64,000 nt of DNA from a bacterium. Lineage in GTDB: Bacteria > Omnitrophota > Gorgyraeia > Zapsychrales > Zapsychraceae. Positions 23,695-31,585 of this stretch are shown in pieces. The stretch covers positions 1 through 64,000 of the forward strand of contig JAUIER010000019.1 in NCBI GenBank assembly GCA_030429765.1, written 5' to 3'. A program made the position numbers and the translations under genes. The notes below the pieces were generated by a model that made no database searches, was not told the origin of the DNA, and worked only from the letters and a program-made list of their open reading frames with translations. Position 1 is the stretch's first letter, and each line of letters starts with the position of its first letter.

Positions 23695-23723
23695 TTGACA
23701 AATATGTATCAATCATACATACT
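23695..23723 (+). promoter_or_regulatory. vapBC promoter with palindromic operator, apparently leaderless
   Basis: TTGACA (23695-23700), a 17-base spacer and CATACT (23718-23723) form a promoter whose start point would fall at about 23730, right at the vapB ATG (23731). Inside the spacer, TATGTAT-CAATC-ATACATA (23703-23721) is a perfect 7-bp inverted repeat overlapping the -10. That is the expected site for autorepression by the VapB/VapC complex. Confidence 0.6.
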
Positions 23724-23730
23724 TATCTGT

Positions 23731-23916
23731 ATGAAAACAACGTTGAATATTAACGATGACTTGCTGGATCGGGCCGCGAAATTGACGGGAGTTAAAGAAA
23801 AGACAGCTCTGGTCCGGATGGGGCTCGAGGCCCTGATTGCCAAGGCCAGCGCGCGCCGGCTGGCGGACCTCGGCGGTTCGCAGAAAGAACTCAAGCCCGT
23901 CCGGCGAAGGAGATAG
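23731..23916 (+). CDS. vapB: VapB-type antitoxin
   Basis: 61 residues: MKTTLNINDDLLDRAAKLTG followed by VKEKTALVRMGLEALIAKAS and a basic tail (RRRR). This is the ribbon-helix-helix VapB form that binds the operator DNA and neutralises VapC. The ATG at 23731 is chosen because an upstream in-frame extension would run through the promoter. The stop is one base before the VapC start. The tail (GSQKELKPVRRRR) would be the toxin-wrapping segment. Confidence 0.88.
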   Translation: MKTTLNINDDLLDRAAKLTGVKEKTALVRMGLEALIAKASARRLADLGGSQKELKPVRRRR

Positions 23917-23917
23917 G

Positions 23918-24280
23918 ATGGTTCTGGTAGACACATCCATCTGGATTGATCACTTCAGGAGTGGTCGCCGGCGTCTGAAGCAGCTCCTTTACGATGATCA
24001 GGTGCTGGGCCATCCGTACATCGTGGGTGAGCTGGCCTGCGGTCACCTGAGCTCCCGTCGGGAAATCTTGCGGTTGCTGCAGCAGCTCCCCCAGGCCAAG
24101 GTGGCAGAACATGACGAAATTTTAGCGTTTATCGAATCACGGCGGCTTATGGGGCAGGGTATCGGTTTTGTTGATGCCCATCTGTTGGCGGCCGTTCTTC
24201 TCAGCCAAGCCAGGTTATGGACTCGAGATAACCGGCTTCTTTCCGCGGCTGAATTTTTAAACATCCCCCTAATCGGTTAA
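23918..24280 (+). CDS. vapC: VapC-type PIN-domain ribonuclease toxin
   Basis: 120 residues from ATG 23918, preceded by AAGGAG. The PIN active-site acids are visible: Asp in VLVDTSIWIDHF, Glu in GELACG, Asp in FVDAHLLAA and Asp in LWTRDNRL. VapC toxins are Mg-dependent endoribonucleases cutting tRNA or rRNA. It forms a complete type II system with the adjacent vapB; nothing suggests inactivation. Confidence 0.92.
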   Translation: MVLVDTSIWIDHFRSGRRRLKQLLYDDQVLGHPYIVGELACGHLSSRREILRLLQQLPQAKVAEHDEILAFIESRRLMGQGIGFVDAHLLAAVLLSQARLWTRDNRLLSAAEFLNIPLIG

Positions 24281-24314
24281 ATTCTTATCTGGACATCATC
24301 AGCAAAAGGAGAAA

Positions 24315-24962
24315 ATGATGAAGGGGAAACTGTATGTTATGGGCGCAATACTGGGAATTCTATTGTCGGGCGGACCGGCGCAGGCTATGATAGTGATTAA
24401 CGAGATCCACGCGGACCCGGCGGCCGGATTGGCCGGCGACGCCAACGCCGACGGCGTGCGCTCGAGCAGCGCGGATGAATTTGTGGAACTGTTCAATATG
24501 GGAACAACGGGTGTGGACCTGAGCGGTTGGTCCATCGCTGACGCGGCGGCCACACGCCATGTCTTTGGAGCGGATAGTGTGATTGACGCGGGCGGTCATG
24601 TGGTGGTATTCGGCGGCGGCAGTCCAGCGTTGCCGGACGTCAATTGGGTTACGGCCTCGACCGGCGGCTTGAGCCTCAACAACTCATCGGACACCCTGTT
24701 TGTGTTCGGCGCGGCGGGGGAGTTGATCGATTCTTTTGAATACGATGGCCTGGCGGCGCAGGATCAATCGATTGTGCGATCGCCCGAGGGCAGCGGCACA
24801 TTTCGGCTGCACACCGAGCTCTCGGACCAGCTGTTCTCGCCGGGCGTCTGGACAGAGACCGACGGGACCGGTCCGGTGACATCGGCCGTTCCTGAGCCGT
24901 CCACATTAATGACATTTCTGGCAGGTGCGATCATCAGCGCGACCAGAAAACGTTTCATCTAA
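24315..24962 (+). CDS. PEP-CTERM protein with lamin-tail domain
   Basis: 215 residues. A signal peptide (LYVMGAILGILLSGGPAQA) leads into a lamin-tail (LTD) domain: VINEIHADPAAG, ADEFVELFNMGTTGVDLSGW, FVFGAAGELIDSFEYD. The C-terminus is a textbook exosortase sorting signal: VPEPSTLMTFLAGAIISATRKRF (PEP motif, hydrophobic stretch, basic tail). The family is exported and processed by EpsH-type exosortases, often in exopolysaccharide-producing bacteria. Start after AAAAGGAG. Exosortase itself is not in this window. Confidence 0.9.
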   Translation: MMKGKLYVMGAILGILLSGGPAQAMIVINEIHADPAAGLAGDANADGVRSSSADEFVELFNMGTTGVDLSGWSIADAAATRHVFGADSVIDAGGHVVVFGGGSPALPDVNWVTASTGGLSLNNSSDTLFVFGAAGELIDSFEYDGLAAQDQSIVRSPEGSGTFRLHTELSDQLFSPGVWTETDGTGPVTSAVPEPSTLMTFLAGAIISATRKRFI

Positions 24963-24972
24963 ACTATTATCT

Positions 24973-25719
24973 ATGCGCCTGAATTTTATTTGTTGGTTAT
25001 CTATCATATTCATTGTATCCGGTTGCTCGACGACGGTGCGTCATTCGACGGACTTCGTTGAGCGCGCCGGATCCATCCGGACGATCGGACTGATGCCGAT
25101 GGACGTCAAACTTTTTCAGCTGGAAGCGGGCGGCACGACGGAATTGATCGACGAGTGGAACACGATCGCCCATAGGCATCTGGCAGGCGCCATCGAGCGG
25201 GAGTTGTCCGACGGGGCCGGCGTCGCGCTTGTGCCGATTTCGGAAGAGGAGCTGCGGACGCGTCAGCATCCGGACTGGCCGCATGTGAAGGCGTTGATGG
25301 AGTCGGTGATCACCAGCGCGTTGTGGCATGGGTTCGACGGGCCGATCTTTCCGGCCAAGACCAGCAACTTTGATTATTCTCTGGGTCAGGATCTCAATGT
25401 CCTGATCCAACGTCCCGATATCGACGCGGCGCTGTTTGTGATCGGCCGCAACTATGTCGAGACATCCGGCCGCAAAGTCGCGCGGATTGTAAATTTTTCG
25501 GCGTCGGTCGCGGTGGCGGCCGCGCTGGGAACCGGGGTGGGGATGTATGTCGGAAGCCCCGGTCCGAATGTGTTATTGATGGCGCTGGTTGACCGGGCCA
25601 GCGGCGATCTGATCTGGCTGCGGCGCAGCGACAAGGTTCAATTTAATCTGCTTGATAAACCCGATACTGATAAGATGATCTCATGGATGCTCGACGATTA
25701 TTTTTCAGCTACACGTTAG
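24973..25719 (+). CDS. Lipoprotein of unknown function
   Basis: 248 residues from ATG 24973, chosen because it places a lipoprotein signal at the N-terminus (RLNFICWLSIIFIVSGC). The mature part includes RTIGLMPMDVKLFQLEAGG, a middle region without recognised motifs, and a Gly-rich hydrophobic segment (VAAALGTGVGMYVGSPG). Such proteins are usually outer-membrane lipoproteins. It overlaps the following M48 metalloprotease gene by 37 bases, so the two are coupled. I do not recognise the family. Confidence 0.65.
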   Translation: MRLNFICWLSIIFIVSGCSTTVRHSTDFVERAGSIRTIGLMPMDVKLFQLEAGGTTELIDEWNTIAHRHLAGAIERELSDGAGVALVPISEEELRTRQHPDWPHVKALMESVITSALWHGFDGPIFPAKTSNFDYSLGQDLNVLIQRPDIDAALFVIGRNYVETSGRKVARIVNFSASVAVAAALGTGVGMYVGSPGPNVLLMALVDRASGDLIWLRRSDKVQFNLLDKPDTDKMISWMLDDYFSATR

Positions 25720-26867
25720 GCTGCTGCGTGTTAGCGGCCGGGTTGACGGGGTGTGCCACCGTCGAGTTGCCCGACGCCAATCACACCGACTTCAAATTGC
25801 TCGACGATGAAAACCGTGTGCTCCAACGGGCCGCGGAGCTCAGTCAGCAGATCGAGGCGAGCGGCATCGTATATGATGATCCGGCGCTTCAGGATTATCT
25901 CACCGAGATTCTCCGGTCGCTGTGGCCGGATGATACAGTACCCGCGCATATTCAGCTTGAGGTCAGGGTGACGAATGATACAAACGTGAATGCCTATGCC
26001 TTGCCGAGCGGGCGGGTCTACGTGAATTCCTCGTCGCTGGCGCTGATGCGCAACCGGGATCAGGCCGCGTCGGTACTCGCGCATGAGCTGATCCACGTGT
26101 TGGAACGGCACGCGCTGAAGGTCAAACGGTCTACCTCGAACAAGGCCGCCTGGTTTAACTCGGTGAATGTGCTGGCGCCGATCAGCAGCGTCGCGGCGGT
26201 CTCGACGATCACCGGCTACTCCCGTCAGGTGGAGCAGCAGGCGGACACGCGGGGTGTGGAGCTGATGCGCCACAGCGGCTATGATCCGCGGCAAATGATC
26301 AGCTATTACGAGCGCATCCGGCAGTATATTCTCGACGAGGATGTCGATGAACCATGGGTATTTTCGTCGCATCCGGACATGGATGCGCGTATAGCCGACC
26401 TGCGCCGGCGTCTGGGGATGGAAGACGAGTCGGCCGCCGGCCCATCGGGAGCCGATCCGTTTTTGGCGGTGACGCGCGCGGTCCGATTGGAGGCCTGCCG
26501 TCAGTGGGTCCGTGCCGGGCAATTGATCACCGCGATGTCGGTGCTCGATGAATATCTGGCGGACCATCCAGAGGATACAGCGGCCATGGTCCTTCAGGCG
26601 CAGGTCTATCGGCGGCGGTTGGCGGCCAAAGGGAGGGCCAGGAAGCCGCGGGCTAAAGATCCTGCCGATTACGTGAAGGCGCTGGAGCTTGTGGATCATG
26701 CCGTTCAGATCGACGCCGGGGATGCCTCGGCATGGTTTGAGCGCGGATTGCTGCGGCTCAAGCTCGATGATCCGGCCGGCGCGCGCGAGGCCTTTCAGAC
26801 GTATCTGTCACTGGAGCCGGGCTCTTATCGGCGGGCCTTTGTGGAGGACTTGATCAATGGCGCGTAA
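25683..26867 (+). CDS. M48-family metalloprotease lipoprotein with C-terminal TPRs
   Basis: 394 residues. A lipoprotein signal ends LTGC (CVLAAGLTGC). The zinc motif is HELIH in SVLAHELIHVLERH, with the third ligand probably in EQQADTRGVELM; the fold is the BepA/YfgC/LoiP-type M48B. Tetratricopeptide-like repeats fill the last ~120 residues (YLADHPEDTAAMVLQAQVY, AVQIDAGDASAWFERGLLR). BepA-like proteins proofread outer-membrane assembly in the periplasm. It overlaps both neighbours, so it is central in a three-gene lipoprotein operon. Confidence 0.88.
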   Translation: MDARRLFFSYTLGCCVLAAGLTGCATVELPDANHTDFKLLDDENRVLQRAAELSQQIEASGIVYDDPALQDYLTEILRSLWPDDTVPAHIQLEVRVTNDTNVNAYALPSGRVYVNSSSLALMRNRDQAASVLAHELIHVLERHALKVKRSTSNKAAWFNSVNVLAPISSVAAVSTITGYSRQVEQQADTRGVELMRHSGYDPRQMISYYERIRQYILDEDVDEPWVFSSHPDMDARIADLRRRLGMEDESAAGPSGADPFLAVTRAVRLEACRQWVRAGQLITAMSVLDEYLADHPEDTAAMVLQAQVYRRRLAAKGRARKPRAKDPADYVKALELVDHAVQIDAGDASAWFERGLLRLKLDDPAGAREAFQTYLSLEPGSYRRAFVEDLINGA

Positions 26868-27414
26868 TTTTTATCTGGTCTGGATCGGGGCGATGGCGCT
26901 TATGGCGACCGGATGCGCGGTGTACCGGCCGGTGACCGCCGGTCCGGTGAACCTGGCTAAGTACGGCATCAGCAGTGAATTGGCGGCCGATGACTGGATG
27001 AGACGGCCGGTTAAAAACGGGGAGGTCCTCACCCGCGATGGCCTGGAACTCGGCTATATCCGGGTGACCCGGCAGGCGGTTAATGAACGTCTGGAGCATA
27101 CCGGACTGCCGCTGCGGACGGATATGCGGCCGGTGGAACTGATGGAAATCGAGCTGGATGACCTGCGCAGTCAGCGCAAAACGGGTTATTTACGGATTGA
27201 ATCCGTCGAGCCGGTGACGCTTGACGGGCGGGACGGGTTTCGGATGGCGTATTCGCTGCGGCGTCACAATGGATTGCGGGTCCGGGGCATTCGCTACGGC
27301 ATGCTCGCGGACCGGTACTATTATCGGCTCCAGTTGGAGGCCGCGAGGGGGCATTACTTTGAAAAATACCGCAAAGATTTCGAAAATTTTGCGAAATACC
27401 TCAAAGTGCTTTGA
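26857..27414 (+). CDS. Lipoprotein of unknown function
   Basis: 185 residues, start overlapping the M48 gene by 11 bases. The signal ends ATGC (FYLVWIGAMALMATGC). The mature domain has an alpha/beta pattern (RKTGYLRIESVEPVTLDGRD, RGIRYGMLADRYYYRLQLEA, YFEKYRKDFENFAKYLKVL), reminiscent of small envelope-associated domains. I do not recognise the family; it probably works with the protease and the upstream lipoprotein in the envelope. Confidence 0.68.
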   Translation: MARNFYLVWIGAMALMATGCAVYRPVTAGPVNLAKYGISSELAADDWMRRPVKNGEVLTRDGLELGYIRVTRQAVNERLEHTGLPLRTDMRPVELMEIELDDLRSQRKTGYLRIESVEPVTLDGRDGFRMAYSLRRHNGLRVRGIRYGMLADRYYYRLQLEAARGHYFEKYRKDFENFAKYLKVL

Positions 27415-27439
27415 TTTTCACATCTAAATATGCTATATA
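27411..27439 (+). promoter_or_regulatory. Promoter upstream of the receiver/serS genes
   Basis: TTGATT (27411-27416), a 17-base spacer and TATATA (27434-27439) fit a sigma-70 promoter with start near 27446, about 80 bases before the receiver ATG at 27526. It overlaps the end of the preceding gene by 4 bases. Confidence 0.45.
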
Positions 27440-27525
27440 TATAACGGTTTAAACGACTTCGGAGAGTCATCCTTCGTTCTGATATAACCCATTCACGGAC
27501 TCAAATTTACGACAGCAGCATCTTT

Positions 27526-27957
27526 ATGAAAAAACTATTTCAAAAACTTTTCCCCACACCTGCCAAGTTTGAAGATCGCACCGTTTTAATTGTCGATGAT
27601 AATGAAGTAGACCGCAAGCTGATTGCCAAAACATTAATGAAGATGGGTTGCCGCGTGTTGACCGCGGTCGACGGGGAAATCGGGCTGCATATCGCGCTGT
27701 CGGAAACGCCGGACTTGATTTTGTCCGACTGTCACATGCCGAACATGGACGGCGTCGAGATGTGCCGTGAGCTTAAGAACTCCGACGAGACCAAAGAGAT
27801 CCCGGTGATTTTCCTGACCGGCGACACCTCACCGTCGAAGGTGGTGGACTGCTTCGAGCTGAACGTTGACAACTATATGTGCAAACCGATTAATTCAAAA
27901 GTTCTAATGTCTCAAATTGAAGATATTCTGACGGAGCATCTGCCGTCGGTTAAATAG
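27526..27957 (+). CDS. Single-domain response regulator
   Basis: 143 residues. A short basic N-terminal extension (KKLFQKLFPTPAKF) precedes a receiver: VDDNEVDRKL, phospho-acceptor D68 in LSDCHMPNMDG, Thr in FLTGDTSPS and Lys in CKPINSK. There is no output domain and no kinase beside it, so its partner is elsewhere. It stands alone 9 bases before serS, which follows on the same strand. Confidence 0.9.
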   Translation: MKKLFQKLFPTPAKFEDRTVLIVDDNEVDRKLIAKTLMKMGCRVLTAVDGEIGLHIALSETPDLILSDCHMPNMDGVEMCRELKNSDETKEIPVIFLTGDTSPSKVVDCFELNVDNYMCKPINSKVLMSQIEDILTEHLPSVK

Positions 27958-27966
27958 ATTTTACCC

Positions 27967-29241
27967 ATGTTCGACATCAAACTCATTCGTGAAAACCCTC
28001 AACTGGCCCGGGATGGACTGGCGGCCAAAAATGTTCAAGTTGATCTGGACCAAATAGCAGCCGACGACGAGGCGTACCGTAAAGAACTCGTCAAGCTTGA
28101 TGAACTGCGCAGTCAAAAGAACACGGCCAACGACGCGATCAGTCAGGCGATCAAGAACAAAGAAAATCCCAAAGACAAGATCGCGGCCATGAAAGAGGTC
28201 TCTCAAAAGATCTCCGAGCTCGAGCCGCAGGTTAAAGAACTCGCCGAGAAGATCCAGAACGCCTTGATCGGCCTGCCGAATATTCCGCATGCGACGGTTC
28301 CCGTCGGTGGGGAAGAGAAAAATGAGATCGTCCGGACATGGGGCGAGCCGGTTCAACTGGATTTCAAACCCAAAACACATATTGAGATCGCCGAAGGCCT
28401 GGACATCATTGATTTTCAGCGCGCCCGCAAGATTTCCGGCGCCAATTTTATTCTATTCAAACGTGAAGGGGCCCAGCTGGAGCGCGCGTTGTTCAACTTT
28501 ATGCTGGACGTCCACACCACGCAGCACGGATACACCGAAGTCTTTCCGCCGGTGCTCGTCAATGCCGATTCCATGACAGGGACCGGTCAATTACCCAAAA
28601 TGGCCGAAGACATGTACAAGCTCAAAGACGATGAGCTGTACCTGATCCCGACGGCCGAGGTGCCGGTCACCAATATCCATCGCGATGAAGTTTTAAACAT
28701 CGATGAGCTGCCGATCAAATACACGGCCTACACGAGTTGTTTCCGACGGGAAGCGGGATCGTACGGTAAAGACACACGCGGGATTATCCGGGTGCATCAG
28801 TTTGACAAGGTCGAGCTGGTCAAGTTTGTGAAGCCCGAGAATTCGTACGATGAGCTGGAAAAGCTGCTGAACAATGCCGAGACGATCTTTCATCTGTTGC
28901 AATTACCGTACCGGGTTTTGTTGCTGGCCAGCGGGGATATCAGTTTCGCGGCGGCCAAGTGTTATGACATCGAGGCGCACGCGGTGGGGATGGACAAGTG
29001 GCTTGAGGTCTCAAGCTGTTCCAACTTTGAGGCGTTCCAGGCCCGGCGGGCGAATATCCGCTACAAGGGCGGCGATGTGAAAAAGCCTGAGTATGTGCAT
29101 ACGCTCAATGGATCTGGCGTGGCCCTGGCTCGTTGTGTGGTGGCCATCCTGGAGAACTATCAGACAGCCGGGGGCGATGTAGTCATCCCCGAGGTGCTGC
29201 GGCCGTACATGGGCGGCAAGGAAAAAATTACACGGCGCTAA
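27967..29241 (+). CDS. serS: Seryl-tRNA synthetase
   Basis: 424 residues, normal length for the family. N-terminal tRNA-binding coiled coil (MFDIKLIRENPQLARDGLAA; helix to about 110), then a class II core: motif 2 YTSCFRREAGSYGKDTRG and HQFDKVELVKF, motif 3 NGSGVALARCVVAILENYQ. It charges tRNA-Ser and tRNA-Sec with serine. Its own substrate tRNA-Ser(UGA) lies just downstream. No anomalies. Confidence 0.97.
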   Translation: MFDIKLIRENPQLARDGLAAKNVQVDLDQIAADDEAYRKELVKLDELRSQKNTANDAISQAIKNKENPKDKIAAMKEVSQKISELEPQVKELAEKIQNALIGLPNIPHATVPVGGEEKNEIVRTWGEPVQLDFKPKTHIEIAEGLDIIDFQRARKISGANFILFKREGAQLERALFNFMLDVHTTQHGYTEVFPPVLVNADSMTGTGQLPKMAEDMYKLKDDELYLIPTAEVPVTNIHRDEVLNIDELPIKYTAYTSCFRREAGSYGKDTRGIIRVHQFDKVELVKFVKPENSYDELEKLLNNAETIFHLLQLPYRVLLLASGDISFAAAKCYDIEAHAVGMDKWLEVSSCSNFEAFQARRANIRYKGGDVKKPEYVHTLNGSGVALARCVVAILENYQTAGGDVVIPEVLRPYMGGKEKITRR

Positions 29242-29248
29242 TTTTAAG

Positions 29249-29276
29249 TTGACAGATCAGGAATTATCCATATATT
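29249..29276 (+). promoter_or_regulatory. Promoter of tRNA-Ser
   Basis: TTGACA (29249-29254), a 16-base spacer and TATATT (29271-29276), start near 29283. Right after it, ATTTGGCGCGCCAAAT (29286-29301) is a perfect 16-bp palindrome and TTTCGGCCGAAA (centred near 29315) another; both lie between the start point and the tRNA. Confidence 0.6.
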
Positions 29277-29358
29277 AGTAAGGATATTTGGCGCGCCAAA
29301 TTCAGATTTTCGGCCGAAATCCACGGATTCAGCGGATTTTTGGTCAAATACACATTTC

Positions 29359-29443
29359 GGAGAGGTGGCTGAGTGGTCGAAAGCGGCGGTCTTGAAAACC
29401 GTTGAGCCGAAAGGTTCCCAGAGTTCGAATCTCTGCCTCTCCG
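29359..29443 (+). tRNA. tRNA-Ser (anticodon TGA)
   Basis: Acceptor GGAGAGG pairs with CCTCTCC (29436-29442), discriminator G. Anticodon loop CTTGAAA gives TGA. A long class II variable arm (GCCGAAAGGTTC) and the T-arm CAGAG-TTCGAAT-CTCTG are present, typical of tRNA-Ser. CCA is not encoded. It sits just behind serS. Confidence 0.96.
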
Positions 29444-29454
29444 CTCTATCTTAA

Positions 29455-29488
29455 AGAGACATTTTCTATGAGAATGTCTCTTTTTTTT
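29455..29488 (+). terminator. Intrinsic terminator after tRNA-Ser
   Basis: AGAGACATT (29455-29463) pairs with AATGTCTCT (29473-29481) around a 9-base loop, followed directly by a run of T to 29488. Confidence 0.85.
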
Positions 29489-29591
29489 GCAGTTCTGCGA
29501 AGTATCAGGCGAAGTACTGGGGTACGAAGCAGACAGTTCTGCGAAGTGCAAGGCGTCTGAAACTTTTAGCTCGAAAGTCAGGGTTGTCAGC

Positions 29592-29597
29592 TATAAT
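29592..29597 (+). promoter_or_regulatory. Perfect -10 box before the Imm8-like gene
   Basis: TATAAT with no clear -35. The start would be near 29604, leaving a very short leader containing GAGGAG (29606-29611) before the TTG start at 29620. Confidence 0.4.
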
Positions 29598-29619
29598 ACT
29601 TTTTTGAGGAGTTAATAAA

Positions 29620-29955
29620 TTGAAACCAATTATTATTAGTTATGACTGCGTTGACCATGATCCGATTGAATTATGGTTACCTGATAATCCATATAATGTA
29701 GATTTTTGGATGAATTTTACAATTGGCATTGATCACCGTGGAGGTGATAATTTTCAAGTTCGGGTTATATCACCTAGAAATTTGACGGGACCCAAAGCAG
29801 GAAAATTCGCTATCGTTTTGGAAGAATATTCTTGGACTAACCTGCTGGAAAAAGTAACTTGTATACTCGCTAAATGTCAAGGATCGGACTGGGATGACGT
29901 TTCGGGAAAATTATCAATGTATTTTTATTGGGAGTTTGAGAACTATAAGTCTTAG
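29620..29955 (+). CDS. Imm8-like immunity protein (orphan)
   Basis: 111 residues from TTG with GAGGAG eight bases upstream. Features I associate with Imm8: NVDFWMNFTIGIDHRGGDNF near the start, an FQVRVIS strand, a LLEEYSW-type stretch, and the terminal WEFENY. Imm8 proteins protect against polymorphic toxins. No toxin gene accompanies it here, so it is an orphan immunity gene. AT-rich, like the three genes after it. Confidence 0.62.
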   Translation: MKPIIISYDCVDHDPIELWLPDNPYNVDFWMNFTIGIDHRGGDNFQVRVISPRNLTGPKAGKFAIVLEEYSWTNLLEKVTCILAKCQGSDWDDVSGKLSMYFYWEFENYKS

Positions 29956-30157
29956 AATAGAATTGATCTTGTATAGCAATTTGGGGAAGACCAACTTGAA
30001 TGTATCATCACGTTTGTTGCTCAGGTTAGTAAATTCGATTAATTATTTCGGGGCACTAGAATTAATAGATTTTAAGTTATGACGGATGTTTAGGTCTGCA
30101 ATCCTATGCCGCGTACTGTGGATATAAAATGTTCTTCCTGCGAAGGGAATTCAAGAT

Positions 30158-30721
30158 TTGAAAATATTGGAGAAAGTAAATTTTAGGCCATTTGATTGGG
30201 TTAACTTTGATTGTCTGTCACAAAGTTTAGCCTACAAAATCGAACTGTTCAGTCTCGAAGATCGTAGTATCAGGAGTATTGATGCTTTCTTAAAGGCTAT
30301 GTTTGACGAATTTTCTGATGATATCTTCATTAGGCAGATGGGTCAAGATGCTGAATGGGGCGACTTTTGTATAGATACCTGGGACATTAATGACGACAAA
30401 TATGATTATTCCACAGAAAATAAAAGCATTCAAACTCAGAGGTACTTGGAGCTATTAGCATGCAGTGAAATTGAAGCGGTTTACTCGGGTACATGTAGGT
30501 GTAATGATTGGAGTGTGTTTTTCTCAATAGTAAAAGCATGTGTGTTGGCACATGTAGCCCCGTACAGCGTGCTATTTTATTTGCCGAAGTATAATTTTTT
30601 GTTTTATTTTCACCACACGAATACCATTGGTGTTTTATACCAAGAAATGAATCCAGGAATTAATTTTATTCTGAGTCGGTCAAAAGTAATGAATATCGGA
30701 ATTTCAACTCCAACTAAATAG
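30158..30721 (+). CDS. Hypothetical protein, possible immunity factor
   Basis: 187 residues from TTG, preceded by GAAGGGA. No signal peptide; acidic and aromatic-rich with a Cys-containing segment (YSGTCRCNDWSVFFSIV). I recognise no family. The composition and island context (next to an Imm8-like gene, with no metabolic neighbours) resemble small immunity proteins. A 202-base gap separates it from the previous gene. Confidence 0.45.
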   Translation: MKILEKVNFRPFDWVNFDCLSQSLAYKIELFSLEDRSIRSIDAFLKAMFDEFSDDIFIRQMGQDAEWGDFCIDTWDINDDKYDYSTENKSIQTQRYLELLACSEIEAVYSGTCRCNDWSVFFSIVKACVLAHVAPYSVLFYLPKYNFLFYFHHTNTIGVLYQEMNPGINFILSRSKVMNIGISTPTK

Positions 30722-30956
30722 AACTGTCCAGTAATTTTAGCGGATGGATAAAGTTCAAGCTCCTTTATAGATTTAATGTTATAGATGTTAAAAGGTAAGT
30801 CTAAGCATCGCCTCAGACGGTGCTGACACAGAGCTGAAGTTTCATTCGAAAATTAACGTAATTGGTATTTTCAGTATGGGTTGATCGTCTGTATTCGATT
30901 GTGATATGCATTCATCTGTATAATTTCGTAGCACAGATGTGTAAGGAGAGTGCACG

Positions 30957-31538
30957 TTGAAGCGGTATAAATATATTGTTGGATTCATTGTGGTGTTGCT
31001 GGGTGTTTTGGGTTTCTTTCTACACGACATGCACAAGTCATCGCTAAGTTATCGAGTGAATCCGGAGGGGTACCACGATCGATATGGAAACTACTTTCCT
31101 GATAAGAAGCCTCCGAAAAATTCGTCAAGGTATGTTGAAGGGTTGAAAAGGGTAAAAGGTGCAAATGGAAAGTATGGATATGTTGACGTGGACGGAGTAC
31201 TGAAAATCAATCATATATTTATAGACGCCAGTGATTTTTCTGAGGGATTGGCTTCGGTACTAATCGGCGTTGGTGAGAGAGGATATATCGATAAGAAGGG
31301 AACCATTGTGATCAGAGGAGACTACATAGAAGCTGGGTCATTCTCAGAGGGTATGGCTGTCGTAAAACTACCTGGTTCGGGTTTGATGAGGGGCTATATC
31401 GATCGAGATGGAAATGTAGTCCTACCTCCAAAGTATTTTGAGGCTTTCGATTTCAAGGATGGGAGAGCATATGTTATGGAGGAGGTCGGGAAATACAAAT
31501 ATATAGATAAAGAAGGTAATGAAGTCCCTCGCCCTTGA
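30957..31538 (+). CDS. WG-repeat protein with N-terminal membrane anchor
   Basis: 193 residues from TTG (AAGGAG upstream). An N-terminal membrane segment (YIVGFIVVLLGVLGFFL) is followed by WG-type repeats: GKYGYVDVDGVLKIN, RGYIDKKGTIVIRG, MRGYIDRDGNVVLPP, KYKYIDKEGNEVP, with the linker pattern F(S/K)EGLA(S/V)V. WG repeats are structural modules of unknown function, found on secreted and membrane proteins. The preceding 235-base gap holds no gene I can support; it has one possible hairpin (GCATCG/CGGTGC near 30806). Confidence 0.75.
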   Translation: MKRYKYIVGFIVVLLGVLGFFLHDMHKSSLSYRVNPEGYHDRYGNYFPDKKPPKNSSRYVEGLKRVKGANGKYGYVDVDGVLKINHIFIDASDFSEGLASVLIGVGERGYIDKKGTIVIRGDYIEAGSFSEGMAVVKLPGSGLMRGYIDRDGNVVLPPKYFEAFDFKDGRAYVMEEVGKYKYIDKEGNEVPRP

Positions 31539-31585
31539 TGGGGGCTATTAATAGCGAACAGAGACGCAGTCGCGAATAGGAGAGT

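Noticed and set aside
25731..26699. Long minus-strand ORF of 322 residues
   Set aside because: A shadow of the GC-rich M48 protease gene; His/Arg-rich translation without domain signals. Similar shadow ORFs lie opposite 35-36 kb, 41-42 kb and 54-55 kb.
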